Shown here in pieces: positions 25,751-34,401 of a stretch of 64,000 nt of DNA; positions within the stretch are counted from its first letter, which is position 1; every line of letters begins with the position of its first letter. The notes below the pieces were generated by a model. It saw only the letters and a program-made list of their open reading frames with translations. It ran no database searches and was not told where the DNA came from. The stretch spans positions 45,962 through 109,961 of the forward strand of contig NZ_JAIXHL010000017.1 in NCBI RefSeq assembly GCF_030145815.1, given 5' to 3'. Made by a program: the position numbers and the translations under genes. This DNA is from Sphingomonas sp. GTDB lineage: Bacteria > Pseudomonadota > Alphaproteobacteria > Sphingomonadales > Sphingomonadaceae.

Positions 25751-27117
25751 CACAGTCGCTCGATCGCCGGGGGCGACCAGCGCCCCTGCCGGATCGGCGC
25801 GCGCGGGACATAGGCGCGCAGTGACACCCGCATCGGTCCGTCCGGCGTGGGCAGCCAATTGCCCTCGCTCTCCGCCACCGGGTCGCGCGACAGGATGATG
25901 TCGATCGCGCCATCGGGTCGGCGGATCAGCCCCGGCGTGCGCTCCGACACCGAATAACGCTGGATCGGATTGGCGGCGAAGAAATAGCGGCCATCGGGCT
26001 CGGCCGCATACATGGTGATCGACCAGAAGCCGTCGACCGGAATCCCCTCGGCCGGAATGCGGATGCGATAGCGCCGCGCCGGATCGAGCGGATCGCCGCG
26101 ATGGTCGCGGACCGAGCTGAAATACATCGCCTCGTCCGGCGGCAGCGCGGCCAGTCCGCTGAGCGCCACGGCGGCGCGCAGCCGGTCGTTGACGCCGAAC
26201 GCGCCAACCTCGGTCGTCGACGCGCCCCAGCCATTCACCTGCCGCACGCCAGCGGTAAAGGTCTCACGCAGCCGCGCGACCGAGCGCGGGGTTTCGGCGC
26301 GCCATGCCGCCTGCAATGCTGGCGACAGCGCGGCAAAGCTGCCCGCGCCGCCGGGCCGGATGCCCGATGCGGCAAAGCGCCGCCAGCGCCGCGCCTGTCC
26401 CACCCGGTCGCTCGACCGGCTCAGCATCTCCGTCGCAGCATCGAAGATTTGCGCCGCATCGGTGCCGTCGACTGCCCGCACCTTTGGCGCGCGCACCGGC
26501 CCGCGTCCGGGGGCGGGCAGAACCGCAAACTTGTCCTGCAGCACGCGCACCGCTGGCAGGTCGGCAGGGCCGGCCACGAGGATGCGGATCAGCATCCACA
26601 CATCGTTGGTTTCCGACCGGATCAGCGTCGCGTCCGCCGGAGCCTTGCCAATCCAGTCCGGCCCGACCAGCCAGAAATCCCCGCCCCGCCCCTTTGTCGC
26701 TTGCGTCCCAATCGTCCGGTAATTGTCGGTGAACGCATTCATCAGCGTGACCGAGAAATAGCGGTCGATAATGTCCGGGACGCGCAACCGCACCGGGCCG
26801 CCCGACAGCTCGAAGAAGCACGAGCTGTAGATCGTGTCGTTGTTGGGCGCAGTCACCTGCCGCGCGGTGGCGTCGGCAAGGACGCGGCGGTGGTAGATGC
26901 GGTTCAGCCGCTGATCGAGCGGCAGCGTCGGATCGGCAAGCTGCCCGATCCGCTGCATTGCGCGGCTGAACTCGAACAGCGGATAGGCATAGTCAAACGC
27001 GCGGGTCAGGTCCGGCGCGGATGCAGATATGGCGGCCGCCGGAAACATCGCCAGCGTCGCGGCCCCTGCGAGGAGCGTGCGGCGCCCGACCGTGAGCGTG
27101 CTATTGATACCGGACAT
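25750..27117 (-). CDS. DUF1254/DUF1214 domain protein, Tat-exported
   Basis: 455 residues. A Tat signal (GRRTLLAGAATLAMFPAAAISA) precedes a DUF1254 domain (about 35-160: YAYPLFEFSRAMQRI, TAPNNDTIYSSCFFELSGGPVRLRVP split by a few residues, RYFSVTLMNAFTDNY) and a C-terminal DUF1214 domain (about 340-450: RYRIRIPAEGIPVDGFWSI, then FFAANPIQRYSVSERTPGL). The biochemical role of this common pair is not established. The ATG at 27117 has GGAG about eight bases upstream. It lies 4 bp after the serine hydrolase gene and overlaps the PQQ dehydrogenase start by one base. Confidence 0.9.
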   Translation of the reverse strand: MSGINSTLTVGRRTLLAGAATLAMFPAAAISASAPDLTRAFDYAYPLFEFSRAMQRIGQLADPTLPLDQRLNRIYHRRVLADATARQVTAPNNDTIYSSCFFELSGGPVRLRVPDIIDRYFSVTLMNAFTDNYRTIGTQATKGRGGDFWLVGPDWIGKAPADATLIRSETNDVWMLIRILVAGPADLPAVRVLQDKFAVLPAPGRGPVRAPKVRAVDGTDAAQIFDAATEMLSRSSDRVGQARRWRRFAASGIRPGGAGSFAALSPALQAAWRAETPRSVARLRETFTAGVRQVNGWGASTTEVGAFGVNDRLRAAVALSGLAALPPDEAMYFSSVRDHRGDPLDPARRYRIRIPAEGIPVDGFWSITMYAAEPDGRYFFAANPIQRYSVSERTPGLIRRPDGAIDIILSRDPVAESEGNWLPTPDGPMRVSLRAYVPRAPIRQGRWSPPAIERL

Positions 27118-27121
27118 CGTC

Positions 27122-28171
27122 TTACTCCGTCGCTGGCTGGACCGTCTGGAATGCAAGGCGCAGGAAGGTGCCGTCGGACCAGCCCTCCCCCGCTGCGCGC
27201 GCGGCGCTCGCATCGGCCAGCGAGAGCTGCGCGAGCCGCACGACGGTGATGCCGAGCCGTTTCGAGACATAGAGCCGCTGATCGCCTGCACCCGCCGCCA
27301 TCAGCAAATCGTCGGGCAGCGCCCCTGCGGCGGCAAAGTCGAGCCGCCCGACCGCGCGCGGCATGCGATCGGGTGCCAGCGCCTGAAGCTTCGCCGGAAG
27401 CCACCAGGTCAGGCCATAGCCGGGAAAGGCCGGGGATGGCTGGTGGAACGCCGCCAGCCGCTGCGGCGCGAGCGAGGGCTTGCCATCGATCACGCCGTCG
27501 CGCCGCACCCATTCGCCGAAGCGCGCCCAATTCTGCGCAGTCAACGCCAGGCCCTGCGGCAGCAGCGGGTTGCCGTCCGGAGTGCGGCGCCACTGCCCGA
27601 CCTGGATCCCGGCGGGGGTGAGCAATCGCTGTATCAGCCACTCGGCGGGGTCGGCCTGCAAACCGCGTGCAACGAGCTTGCGCCGCAGCACCTCGCCGAA
27701 AATCTGGAACGGTGCCGGGCCATAGGCAAAGCGCGTGCCCGGCGTCGCGACCGGACGCAGCTCGACTGCCCGCGCATACTCAGGAGGCCGTCCGACCACG
27801 CTTTCGATGCCCGAGCTCAGACTGAGCAGATGGCGGATCGTGACCTTTTGCCGATCGGTCCCGTCGCGCCATTCGGCCAGTGTCGCCGACACCGGCTCAT
27901 CGAGGTCGAGCAAGCCGTCCTGTGCGGCGAGCACCGCCATCGCCCCGGCAAAGCTCTTGGTGCCGGAATAGAGCGGATGCGCGTCGTCTGCGCTCGTCCC
28001 GGCCGCATAGACTTCGCACACGGGCCGCCCGTCCTTCAGGATCAGCATGGCGCGCCCGCGATGCGCGTCGGAATAGGCCGCGACCGCCGCACAGGCCGGA
28101 CTCACCGACCGCGCCTGCGCCCCGGGCGCAACCGCCAGCGCGCCGGCGAGTAGGGCAAGGCGCAGCCTCAC
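27122..28171 (-). CDS. Serine hydrolase of the beta-lactamase/esterase (class C-like) family
   Basis: 349 residues with a signal peptide (MRLRLALLAGALAVAPGAQA). The SxxK motif is SGTK at residues 69-72, followed by VTIRHLLSLSSGI, the usual block of class C-like hydrolases. The second motif reads FAYGPAP, keeping the tyrosine but not the canonical YxN. A C-terminal PGYGLTWWLP is also typical. Members act as esterases, lactonases, amidases or peptidases. It follows the TonB receptor with a 4-bp overlap, which suggests it acts first on the imported compound. Confidence 0.87.
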   Translation of the reverse strand: MRLRLALLAGALAVAPGAQARSVSPACAAVAAYSDAHRGRAMLILKDGRPVCEVYAAGTSADDAHPLYSGTKSFAGAMAVLAAQDGLLDLDEPVSATLAEWRDGTDRQKVTIRHLLSLSSGIESVVGRPPEYARAVELRPVATPGTRFAYGPAPFQIFGEVLRRKLVARGLQADPAEWLIQRLLTPAGIQVGQWRRTPDGNPLLPQGLALTAQNWARFGEWVRRDGVIDGKPSLAPQRLAAFHQPSPAFPGYGLTWWLPAKLQALAPDRMPRAVGRLDFAAAGALPDDLLMAAGAGDQRLYVSKRLGITVVRLAQLSLADASAARAAGEGWSDGTFLRLAFQTVQPATE

Positions 28172-30411
28172 CAGCGATAGCCGAGTTGGACGCCCCAGTT
28201 GCGCGGCGGGTTCAACCGTCGCGCACCCGCGCCGCGGAACACATCATAGGTCACGTCGGTCAGGTTGGACACGAACACGCTCGCCTCCAGTCCACCAAAG
28301 CGCAGCGCGGCGCGCGCGTTCAGCAGGTCGATCTTGTCCATGTCGAACGGGGCCGGCGCGCCGGGGGCGACCAGATCATGCACGCCGCCGCGCTGGCCGT
28401 TGTAATTGACGTTGACCAGCATGCTCACATCCCCGGACAGCGGCGCGTTGAGCGTGGCATTCGCGGCAAAGGTCCAGCGCGGAATCTGCGGCAGCAGCTG
28501 CCCGTCGAACGGCCCGTCGGTCACCCGCCCCTTCTGATAGGAGCCGCTGGCGCCCAATTGTAGATTGCCCGACCCGATCGCGATGCGCGACGCGATCTCG
28601 GCCTCCGCACCCCAGGTCCGCGCCTTGCCGGCGTTGCTGGAGAAGGTGACGGGCGAACTGTTGCACACGGTGCTCCCGATGAAACAGCCATTGTTCAGCG
28701 CGACGATGATGTCGGTGCTATAGGTCTGATAGGCCGCGATGCCGAAGGTGGTGCCGCGCGCGATCCGGCCCTTGGCACCCAGCTCGATCGAGGTGCTGCG
28801 CTCGTCGTCATAGGCCGCGGGGATCGGGATCGGCTGGGTCGCCGGGCCGAGATCCTGGTTAAACCCGCCGGCGCGATAGGAGCTGCCGACCTTGCCATAC
28901 AGCGTCATCGCCGGCTGAGGTCGCCACGACAGCGTCGCGTTATAGCTGAAATTGCTGGGCGCATTGGCGAAGTCGACGACAAAGCCGGTCCCGCCCGAGG
29001 GCAATCCGGTCGTCAGATCGAACCGGCGCGACGTCGCGCTCTTCTCGTCCCAGGTCTGGCGTACTTCGCCGATCACGTTGAGCGTCGAGGTCAGCGCATA
29101 GTCGAGCGAGCCATAGACCGCCCAGCTGTCGAACGTCGTCCGCAGCGGCTGGCGGTTGCCCGGCGAGGGATTGGGAACGGTCGGCGTGCGCCGCGTGCGC
29201 TGTTCCGAATTGCTGCGCAGATGGAAATATTCGATGCCGGCGAGCCAGTTGAGCGCACCGTCGCCAAGGTCGCCGGTCAGGTTGAGGTCCTGGGTGAAGA
29301 ATTGCGCATCCTCCTCCCGCTCCTGCGCCTGACCGGGGTCGACCGTGGTGCTGGTGATCGTGCCATCGGCGCGCAGCTGCGCGAGCAGCACCGGGTTCAA
29401 CCCGTCGAGATCGAGCGCATAGTCGGCCTTGCGCTTGCGATACTGGGTCACCGAACGCAGCTTGGCAAAGCCGAGCTCCTGATTGAGCTCGCCCATCCAG
29501 CTCGTCACCTCCTGCCGCGAAAAGGCGTCGGTCGACCAGGGATAGGTACGCTCGGGCTGGATATAGCCGCGCGGGAAACCGGTGCGCGGCGGATCGATAT
29601 AGGCGCGGAACGCGATCGCCGGCACGAACCCGCGCCACGTCTCGCCACGCACCACCAGGTCGGTGCCGCCCTGCTTCCACCGAATCTGCCCACGCAGCCC
29701 GGTCGAGTCGTTGCGGTCGAGCACCTTGTCCAGAAAATCATTGCGAAAAAAGCCATCGGCCTGCGTCACGAAATCGACGCCAAAGCGGATCGCCACCGCA
29801 TCCGACAGCTTCACATTGGTCACGCCCTGCAGCTGCAGCTGCTCATTCTCGATCGCGTAACGGGCGTTGACGAAGCCGCTATTCTCGAACTCCGGCTTGG
29901 CCGACACGATGTTGACCGCGCCGCCGACCGAGTTGCGGCCGTACAACGCGCCCTGTGTCCCGCGCAGGACTTCCACACGGTCGATGTCGAACAGGTCGAT
30001 GCGCGAAAAGCTGCGTCCGGAAAAGCCGCCGCCGCCGATATAGGCGCCGTCGCGGAACAGGCCGACGCTGGGGTCGCCCGATGTGCCGCGCGTGGTCGGC
30101 GATCCGCGCAGTGACACTTCATTGGTCATCGCAGACCCCGTGTCGAGGATACGGACGCTGGGTTGGCCGCCGAGCAATTCGACCGGGTTGGTCGCGCCGC
30201 CGCGATCGGCAATCGCGCTGCCCGTCAGCACAGTCGCCGCGGTCGGCACATCGATCAGCCGCTCTTCACGCTTGCGCGCCGTGACGACGACATCGGCGTC
30301 ATCCTTGGCGGCCTCAGTCGCATCCGTCGCGGTGGTGGGTGCGGTCTGCGCAAGCGCCGCCGTCGGTGCGGTCAGTGCCGTGCAAAGCAGCAAGGTTGCA
30401 TATCGAGCCAT
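28168..30411 (-). CDS. TonB-dependent receptor, first gene of the six-gene operon
   Basis: 747 residues: signal peptide (MARYATLLLCTALTAPTAALAQ), DADVVVTARKREERLIDVP, plug with VSLRGSPTTRGTSGDPSVGLFRDG and IDRVEVLRGTQGALYGRNSVGGAVNI, then a 22-strand-type barrel ending in GVQLGYRW. Length and motifs match the ordinary (siderophore-like or small-molecule) receptor class rather than the long carbohydrate class at 6794-13268. The start has GGGAGAGG upstream. It is divergent from a TetR gene with a strong palindrome between them, so import of the operon's substrate is probably induced by that substrate or a product. Confidence 0.94.
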   Translation of the reverse strand: MARYATLLLCTALTAPTAALAQTAPTTATDATEAAKDDADVVVTARKREERLIDVPTAATVLTGSAIADRGGATNPVELLGGQPSVRILDTGSAMTNEVSLRGSPTTRGTSGDPSVGLFRDGAYIGGGGFSGRSFSRIDLFDIDRVEVLRGTQGALYGRNSVGGAVNIVSAKPEFENSGFVNARYAIENEQLQLQGVTNVKLSDAVAIRFGVDFVTQADGFFRNDFLDKVLDRNDSTGLRGQIRWKQGGTDLVVRGETWRGFVPAIAFRAYIDPPRTGFPRGYIQPERTYPWSTDAFSRQEVTSWMGELNQELGFAKLRSVTQYRKRKADYALDLDGLNPVLLAQLRADGTITSTTVDPGQAQEREEDAQFFTQDLNLTGDLGDGALNWLAGIEYFHLRSNSEQRTRRTPTVPNPSPGNRQPLRTTFDSWAVYGSLDYALTSTLNVIGEVRQTWDEKSATSRRFDLTTGLPSGGTGFVVDFANAPSNFSYNATLSWRPQPAMTLYGKVGSSYRAGGFNQDLGPATQPIPIPAAYDDERSTSIELGAKGRIARGTTFGIAAYQTYSTDIIVALNNGCFIGSTVCNSSPVTFSSNAGKARTWGAEAEIASRIAIGSGNLQLGASGSYQKGRVTDGPFDGQLLPQIPRWTFAANATLNAPLSGDVSMLVNVNYNGQRGGVHDLVAPGAPAPFDMDKIDLLNARAALRFGGLEASVFVSNLTDVTYDVFRGAGARRLNPPRNWGVQLGYRW

Positions 30412-30471
30412 CGCCTATCCCTCTCCCTGTTCAGCGGTGGCGGCCCGGCCTTTGCGACCTTTACACGCCAC

Positions 30472-30489
30472 TTACCGACCGGTAGGTAA
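30472..30489. promoter_or_regulatory. TetR-type operator between receptor operon and tetR-like gene
   Basis: TTACCGACCGGTAGGTAA is an 18-base palindrome with one mismatched pair. Its ACCGGT centre and TTACC/GGTAA arms resemble TetR-family operators. It lies about 60 bp upstream of both divergent starts. A related half-site (TTACCAACCGAG) occurs at 30559-30570. Confidence 0.72.
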
Positions 30490-30548
30490 CTCGCCAGATC
30501 GCGCTTGTCCAGAGGTCAGCTGTGCAGCGCCGGGGATAGGAAATCGGC

Positions 30549-31208
30549 GTGCGACCCGTTACCAACCGAGCGATGAACGACGCGATGTGGCAGGAACATA
30601 CGACCGGCACGCCCGCCATTATCGGACGCCGCGAACAGATTTACGTCCATGCGGCGCAGCTGTTCTGCACGCGCGGCTTTGCGGCGACCTCAATGGCCAA
30701 TATTGCCGACGCGGTGGGGATCACCAAGGCAGGCCTGTACCATTTCGTGGCGAGCAAGGAGGAACTGCTGTTCACGCTGATGTCGTTCAGCATGGAGCGG
30801 CTTGAGGAAGATGTGGTCGCGCCGGCGCGGATGATCGCCGATCCGGTCGAGCGCCTGACCGCAATCGTCCGCGGCCATTTGCAAAGCGTGATGCAGGTGA
30901 CGACTCCAGTCGGCAACCCGCTGACGATCGTGCTGGAGGAAACCAGTGCGCTCAGCCCCGACAAGGCTGCGCAGATCAAGGCGCGCAAGGCCGCCTATTC
31001 AGTCTTTGTCCGCGACACGCTGGACGAGATCAAGGCCGCCGGCCAATTGGCCGATGTCGATACGCGCATGGCGACATCGGCGATCATGGGGATCATCCTG
31101 TGGCTGGCACGCTGGCACCGCCCCGACGGGCCGATGGCGGTGGCCGATATTGTCGACAATCTTTCAGGCGTTGCCTTGCGCGGCGTGTTGAAGACCGACC
31201 CGCGCTGA
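30549..31208 (+). CDS. TetR-family transcriptional regulator
   Basis: 219 residues from GTG at 30549, or 211 from ATG at 30573. The helix-turn-helix is clear (TSMANIADAVGITKAGLYHFVASKE split over residues about 47-72), and the C-terminal part resembles TetR proteins linked to acyl-CoA or aromatic-compound control. The GTG has an AGGA about nine bases upstream, but an operator-like half-site at 30559-30570 would then lie inside the gene, which favours the later ATG; the start is unresolved. It is divergent from the TonB receptor and, with the operator between them, very likely represses that operon and itself. Confidence 0.88.
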   Translation: MRPVTNRAMNDAMWQEHTTGTPAIIGRREQIYVHAAQLFCTRGFAATSMANIADAVGITKAGLYHFVASKEELLFTLMSFSMERLEEDVVAPARMIADPVERLTAIVRGHLQSVMQVTTPVGNPLTIVLEETSALSPDKAAQIKARKAAYSVFVRDTLDEIKAAGQLADVDTRMATSAIMGIILWLARWHRPDGPMAVADIVDNLSGVALRGVLKTDPR

Positions 31209-31216
31209 AGCCGCGC

Positions 31217-33082
31217 TCAACCGCGCGGCCCGAGCAACGAGGCAGCCGGGTCGAACGCACCTGCGGCCGTGCGCAGCAGATAACGGGTCGCGCGACCCAG
31301 ATAGCCGGGATTCTTGTCCCACCGGCCAATGGCGTCGAGCGGGCGGCATGCCGGATCGACATAGGTGATCGCGTTCAGCGCCTGCAGCGCGACCGGCTCG
31401 GACCCAGAGGCCAGCGCTTCGCGGAATGTCGCCAGCGCAAGCGCGGTTTCGCCGACATGGCTTAGCGCCTCGGCCAGCACAATGCGCACATGCGGCGATG
31501 TCTCGCGCTTCAGCGCATCGACCAGTGCCGCGCGCGCGGATACAGCGTGCGCCTTCCGGATCACCAGCCCGGTTGCCGCCCAATAGCGGAGGACTTCATT
31601 GGTCGCAGCAAGCCCGGCGATCAACGCTGACACGTGCGCGGGGTCACCAGCCGCAGCCTTCGCCGCCAGTTCCATGATGTCCGCGAGCGGATAGGCACCC
31701 GGCACGCGGCTCGCTTCATAGCCTTCGAGCGGCGCGCCCTCGGGAATAAAGCCGTTATCGTTGATCGCCAGCATGTGGCGGTCCAGCGCGCGCGCAAAGT
31801 CACGCACCCGCGCCCGCTGCCCCGGGGCATTCGCCAGATTGTGCAGCTGGTCGGGATCGGCGTTGAGGTCGTACAGCTCCTCGAAGGGCCGGGGTTCAAA
31901 GAACCGTGCCTGTGCCGCGTCGAGTTCGCCCGCCTGACGCCGCCGATACACGTCCTGATAGCTGCGCAGCATCAACGGGAAGGCGACGGGTTGCCCCATC
32001 GGACGATGCGGCATGTAATTGCGGATGTAGCGATACTGGCCATCCGACACCGTGCGGACGAAATCATAACGCTCGTCCATCCGGTTGCGCATGCCGAAGG
32101 CGAGCGGCTTGGGCCGCGCGACCCGGCGACCCAGGAACGGCGTGCCGGGCAGTTCCTTTGGTTGCTCCACCCCCGCGATCGACAACAGGGTCGGCACGAA
32201 ATCGATGAAGCTGACCGGCGCCGCAATCTCGCTGCCCATCGCGAGCGGAGCGTAATCGGCCCATTTCGGGGGCACATGCACGACGAGTGCACAGCGCATC
32301 CCCTCTTCGCGGCAATGGCGCTTCGACCAGGGCAGGCAGCCGCCATTGTCGGAATAATAGAAGACGATGGTATCGTCGGCGAGGCCCTCACGCGCCAGCT
32401 CGGCGAGCTTTTCGCCGACCTGCGCGTCCATCTTCTCCATCAGATTGTAATAGCTGGCGATATCCCGCCGGACGCCGTCGCTGTCGGGCAAGGTCGGCGG
32501 GACCTGTACATCCTGCGGCTTCACCCGCCCTTCGGTCACGCCGAACAGCCGCGATTCATGCGTCGTTTCGAAGTTGAACACCGCCATGAACGGCGTGTTC
32601 GCGGGCCGGTTGCGATAATGCGCGGTCGCGCTGGACTCGTCCCAAATCGCCTTGGGATCGACCGTCGCGTTGTAATCGGTCTTCTCGTTGTTGGTGCAAT
32701 AATAGCCCGCCGCACGCAGATGCTGCGGATAGGTCTTGAGGAAGGCAGGCAGCGTGGAGTCCGCGCGCATATGGTGGGCTGGGCCGTTCGACTCCGGGTG
32801 GATGCCGGTCAGCAGGCAAAAGCGCGACGGCGCACACACCGGAGCATTGGCATAGACCTTCCGATAGAGCAGCCCGCCACGCGCCATCGCGTCGATATGC
32901 GGCGTATGCGCCAGCCGGTCGCCATAGGCACCGATGAACGGACCATTGTCTTCGCTCACCAGCCAAAGGATGTTCGGGCGGCCGCGCGGATCGGATCGAC
33001 TGCCCGCGCCGGTGGTGGCGCACCCACCGGCGAGACCGGCCCCGGCCATCCCGGTGAGCAGCGTGCGGCGATCGATCGACAT
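31217..33082 (-). CDS. Sulfatase (Cys-type, formylglycine), Tat lipoprotein
   Basis: 621 residues. The signal (IDRRTLLTGMAGAGLAGGC) combines a twin-arginine motif with a lipobox, predicting a lipid anchor at Cys21. The sulfatase domain has the metal ligands in SEDNGPFIGAYGD and the modification motif CAPSRFCLLTG with Cys83, which must become formylglycine; no maturase gene is in the window. YSDNGGCLPWSKRHCREEG is the second metal region. The C-terminal ~120 residues look like helical HEAT-type repeats (SALIAGLAATNEVLRYWAA, then VRIVLAEALSHVG). The ATG at 33082 is chosen for spacing to AAGGGAG; one codon earlier is possible. It lies 11 bp after the ExuT-like gene, as the last gene of the glucuronate operon, so it may desulfate a uronate-containing glycan. 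Confidence 0.92.
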   Translation of the reverse strand: MSIDRRTLLTGMAGAGLAGGCATTGAGSRSDPRGRPNILWLVSEDNGPFIGAYGDRLAHTPHIDAMARGGLLYRKVYANAPVCAPSRFCLLTGIHPESNGPAHHMRADSTLPAFLKTYPQHLRAAGYYCTNNEKTDYNATVDPKAIWDESSATAHYRNRPANTPFMAVFNFETTHESRLFGVTEGRVKPQDVQVPPTLPDSDGVRRDIASYYNLMEKMDAQVGEKLAELAREGLADDTIVFYYSDNGGCLPWSKRHCREEGMRCALVVHVPPKWADYAPLAMGSEIAAPVSFIDFVPTLLSIAGVEQPKELPGTPFLGRRVARPKPLAFGMRNRMDERYDFVRTVSDGQYRYIRNYMPHRPMGQPVAFPLMLRSYQDVYRRRQAGELDAAQARFFEPRPFEELYDLNADPDQLHNLANAPGQRARVRDFARALDRHMLAINDNGFIPEGAPLEGYEASRVPGAYPLADIMELAAKAAAGDPAHVSALIAGLAATNEVLRYWAATGLVIRKAHAVSARAALVDALKRETSPHVRIVLAEALSHVGETALALATFREALASGSEPVALQALNAITYVDPACRPLDAIGRWDKNPGYLGRATRYLLRTAAGAFDPAASLLGPRG

Positions 33083-33093
33083 CATCCTCTCCC

Positions 33094-34371
33094 TTACTCG
33101 GCTGCCGCTACGGGCTTTTCGGACCGCAACAGCCCCCACAGCACGACGACGCCAACCAGGTCGAACGCGGCGAGCATCACGAACAACGGGCTATAGCCGA
33201 TCACCTCGGCCAGCCCGCCGACGATCAGCGTGAAGATCGCGCCGCCAATCCATCCGATCGATCCGGCCATGCCGGTGGCGGTGCCAACCGCCTTTTTGTC
33301 GAACAAGTCGGCCGACAAAGTGAGCAGCGCACCTGACAGCATCTGGTGCGCGAACCCACCGACACAGAACAGCGCGATTGCAACCGCCGGGGACGTCGCC
33401 AGCCCGATGCACGCCGGCCCGACCATCAGCAGCGCACCCAGCGTCACGGTCAGCTTGCGCGAGGTGAGCAGATCGACCCCGAACCAGCGGATCAGCGCCG
33501 GAGCGATCAGCCCGCCGATCATCGACCCCGCGTCCGCGGCGAGAAACGGCAACCACGCCCACAGCGCCAGGTCCTTCAGATTGAAGTCCCAGACCGTGAC
33601 AAGATAGAGCGGGATGAAGAAGTTGAACGTCTGCCACGCCGGTTCAGCAAAGAAGCGCGGGATCGCGATCGACCAGAAGCCGCGCGTGCGCACCACATCG
33701 CGCCAATGCGCCGGACGTGCAACGACGCCGACATCGTCGCCTGCCATCTGGATATGCGCGAGTTCGGCTTGGCTCAGGCGCTTGCTCTGCTCGGGGCTGC
33801 GATAGACGAAGTACCAGATCGCCGCGAAGATCAGGCTGAGGCCCCCGGTGATCAGGAACGCCGACTGCCACCCGAAATAGAGGATGCAGAAGGCCACAAG
33901 CGCGGGCGCGATCATGTTGCCGATCGACGATCCCATGTTGAACACGCCGGTCGCCACGGTGCGCTCCCGCGGGGGGAACCATTCGGACACGACCTTGAGC
34001 CCGCCCGGGATCGCCGCCGCCTCGAAACTGCCGAGCAAGCCGCGCCAGAAGGCGAGGCTGAACCAGCCGGTCGAAAAGGCGTGGCACATATTGGCGACGC
34101 CCCAGCCCACCACGAAAATCGCAAAGCCGATCCGCGTGCCGAGCCAGTCGAGAATCGCGCCGCTGAACGTCTGCATGACGGTATAGGCGGCCTGAAACGA
34201 GAAGACGACCCAGCTATATTGCTGGGTGTTCATGTCGAACACCTGCATCAGCGTCGGCGCGGCGACCGACAGCGACGAGCGAGCGAGATAATTGAGGATC
34301 GTGCCGACCGTCACCAGCGTGATGATCCACCACCGCAGCCCCATGATCGGCATGCGCCTGTCGTTGTTCAC
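33094..34371 (-). CDS. MFS hexuronate transporter, ExuT-like
   Basis: 425 residues with about twelve membrane helices in the anion:cation symporter pattern of the major facilitator superfamily. Typical blocks are RWWIITLVTVGTILNYLARS, YSWVVFSFQAAYTVMQTFSG, WRGLLGSFEAAAIPGGLKVV and SEWFPPRERTVATGVFNMGSS. Relatives include ExuT and other hexuronate or galactonate carriers. It lies 30 bp after the reductase gene and just before the sulfatase, inside the glucuronate operon, which supports glucuronate or a related uronate as cargo across the inner membrane. An ATTGG-type motif sits in the 30-bp gap before it. Confidence 0.88.
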   Translation of the reverse strand: MNNDRRMPIMGLRWWIITLVTVGTILNYLARSSLSVAAPTLMQVFDMNTQQYSWVVFSFQAAYTVMQTFSGAILDWLGTRIGFAIFVVGWGVANMCHAFSTGWFSLAFWRGLLGSFEAAAIPGGLKVVSEWFPPRERTVATGVFNMGSSIGNMIAPALVAFCILYFGWQSAFLITGGLSLIFAAIWYFVYRSPEQSKRLSQAELAHIQMAGDDVGVVARPAHWRDVVRTRGFWSIAIPRFFAEPAWQTFNFFIPLYLVTVWDFNLKDLALWAWLPFLAADAGSMIGGLIAPALIRWFGVDLLTSRKLTVTLGALLMVGPACIGLATSPAVAIALFCVGGFAHQMLSGALLTLSADLFDKKAVGTATGMAGSIGWIGGAIFTLIVGGLAEVIGYSPLFVMLAAFDLVGVVVLWGLLRSEKPVAAAE

Positions 34372-34386
34372 GCTTACTCCCCCTGA

Positions 34387-34397
34387 AATTGGCTAGG
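34387..34397. promoter_or_regulatory. ATTGG-type motif before the transporter gene (weak)
   Basis: AATTGGCTAGG in the 30-bp gap between the reductase stop and the transporter start. It resembles TTGGCTAGC, found twice before the GntR gene. It could mark an internal promoter site, or be chance. Confidence 0.3.
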
Positions 34398-34401
34398 CGG
34401 T

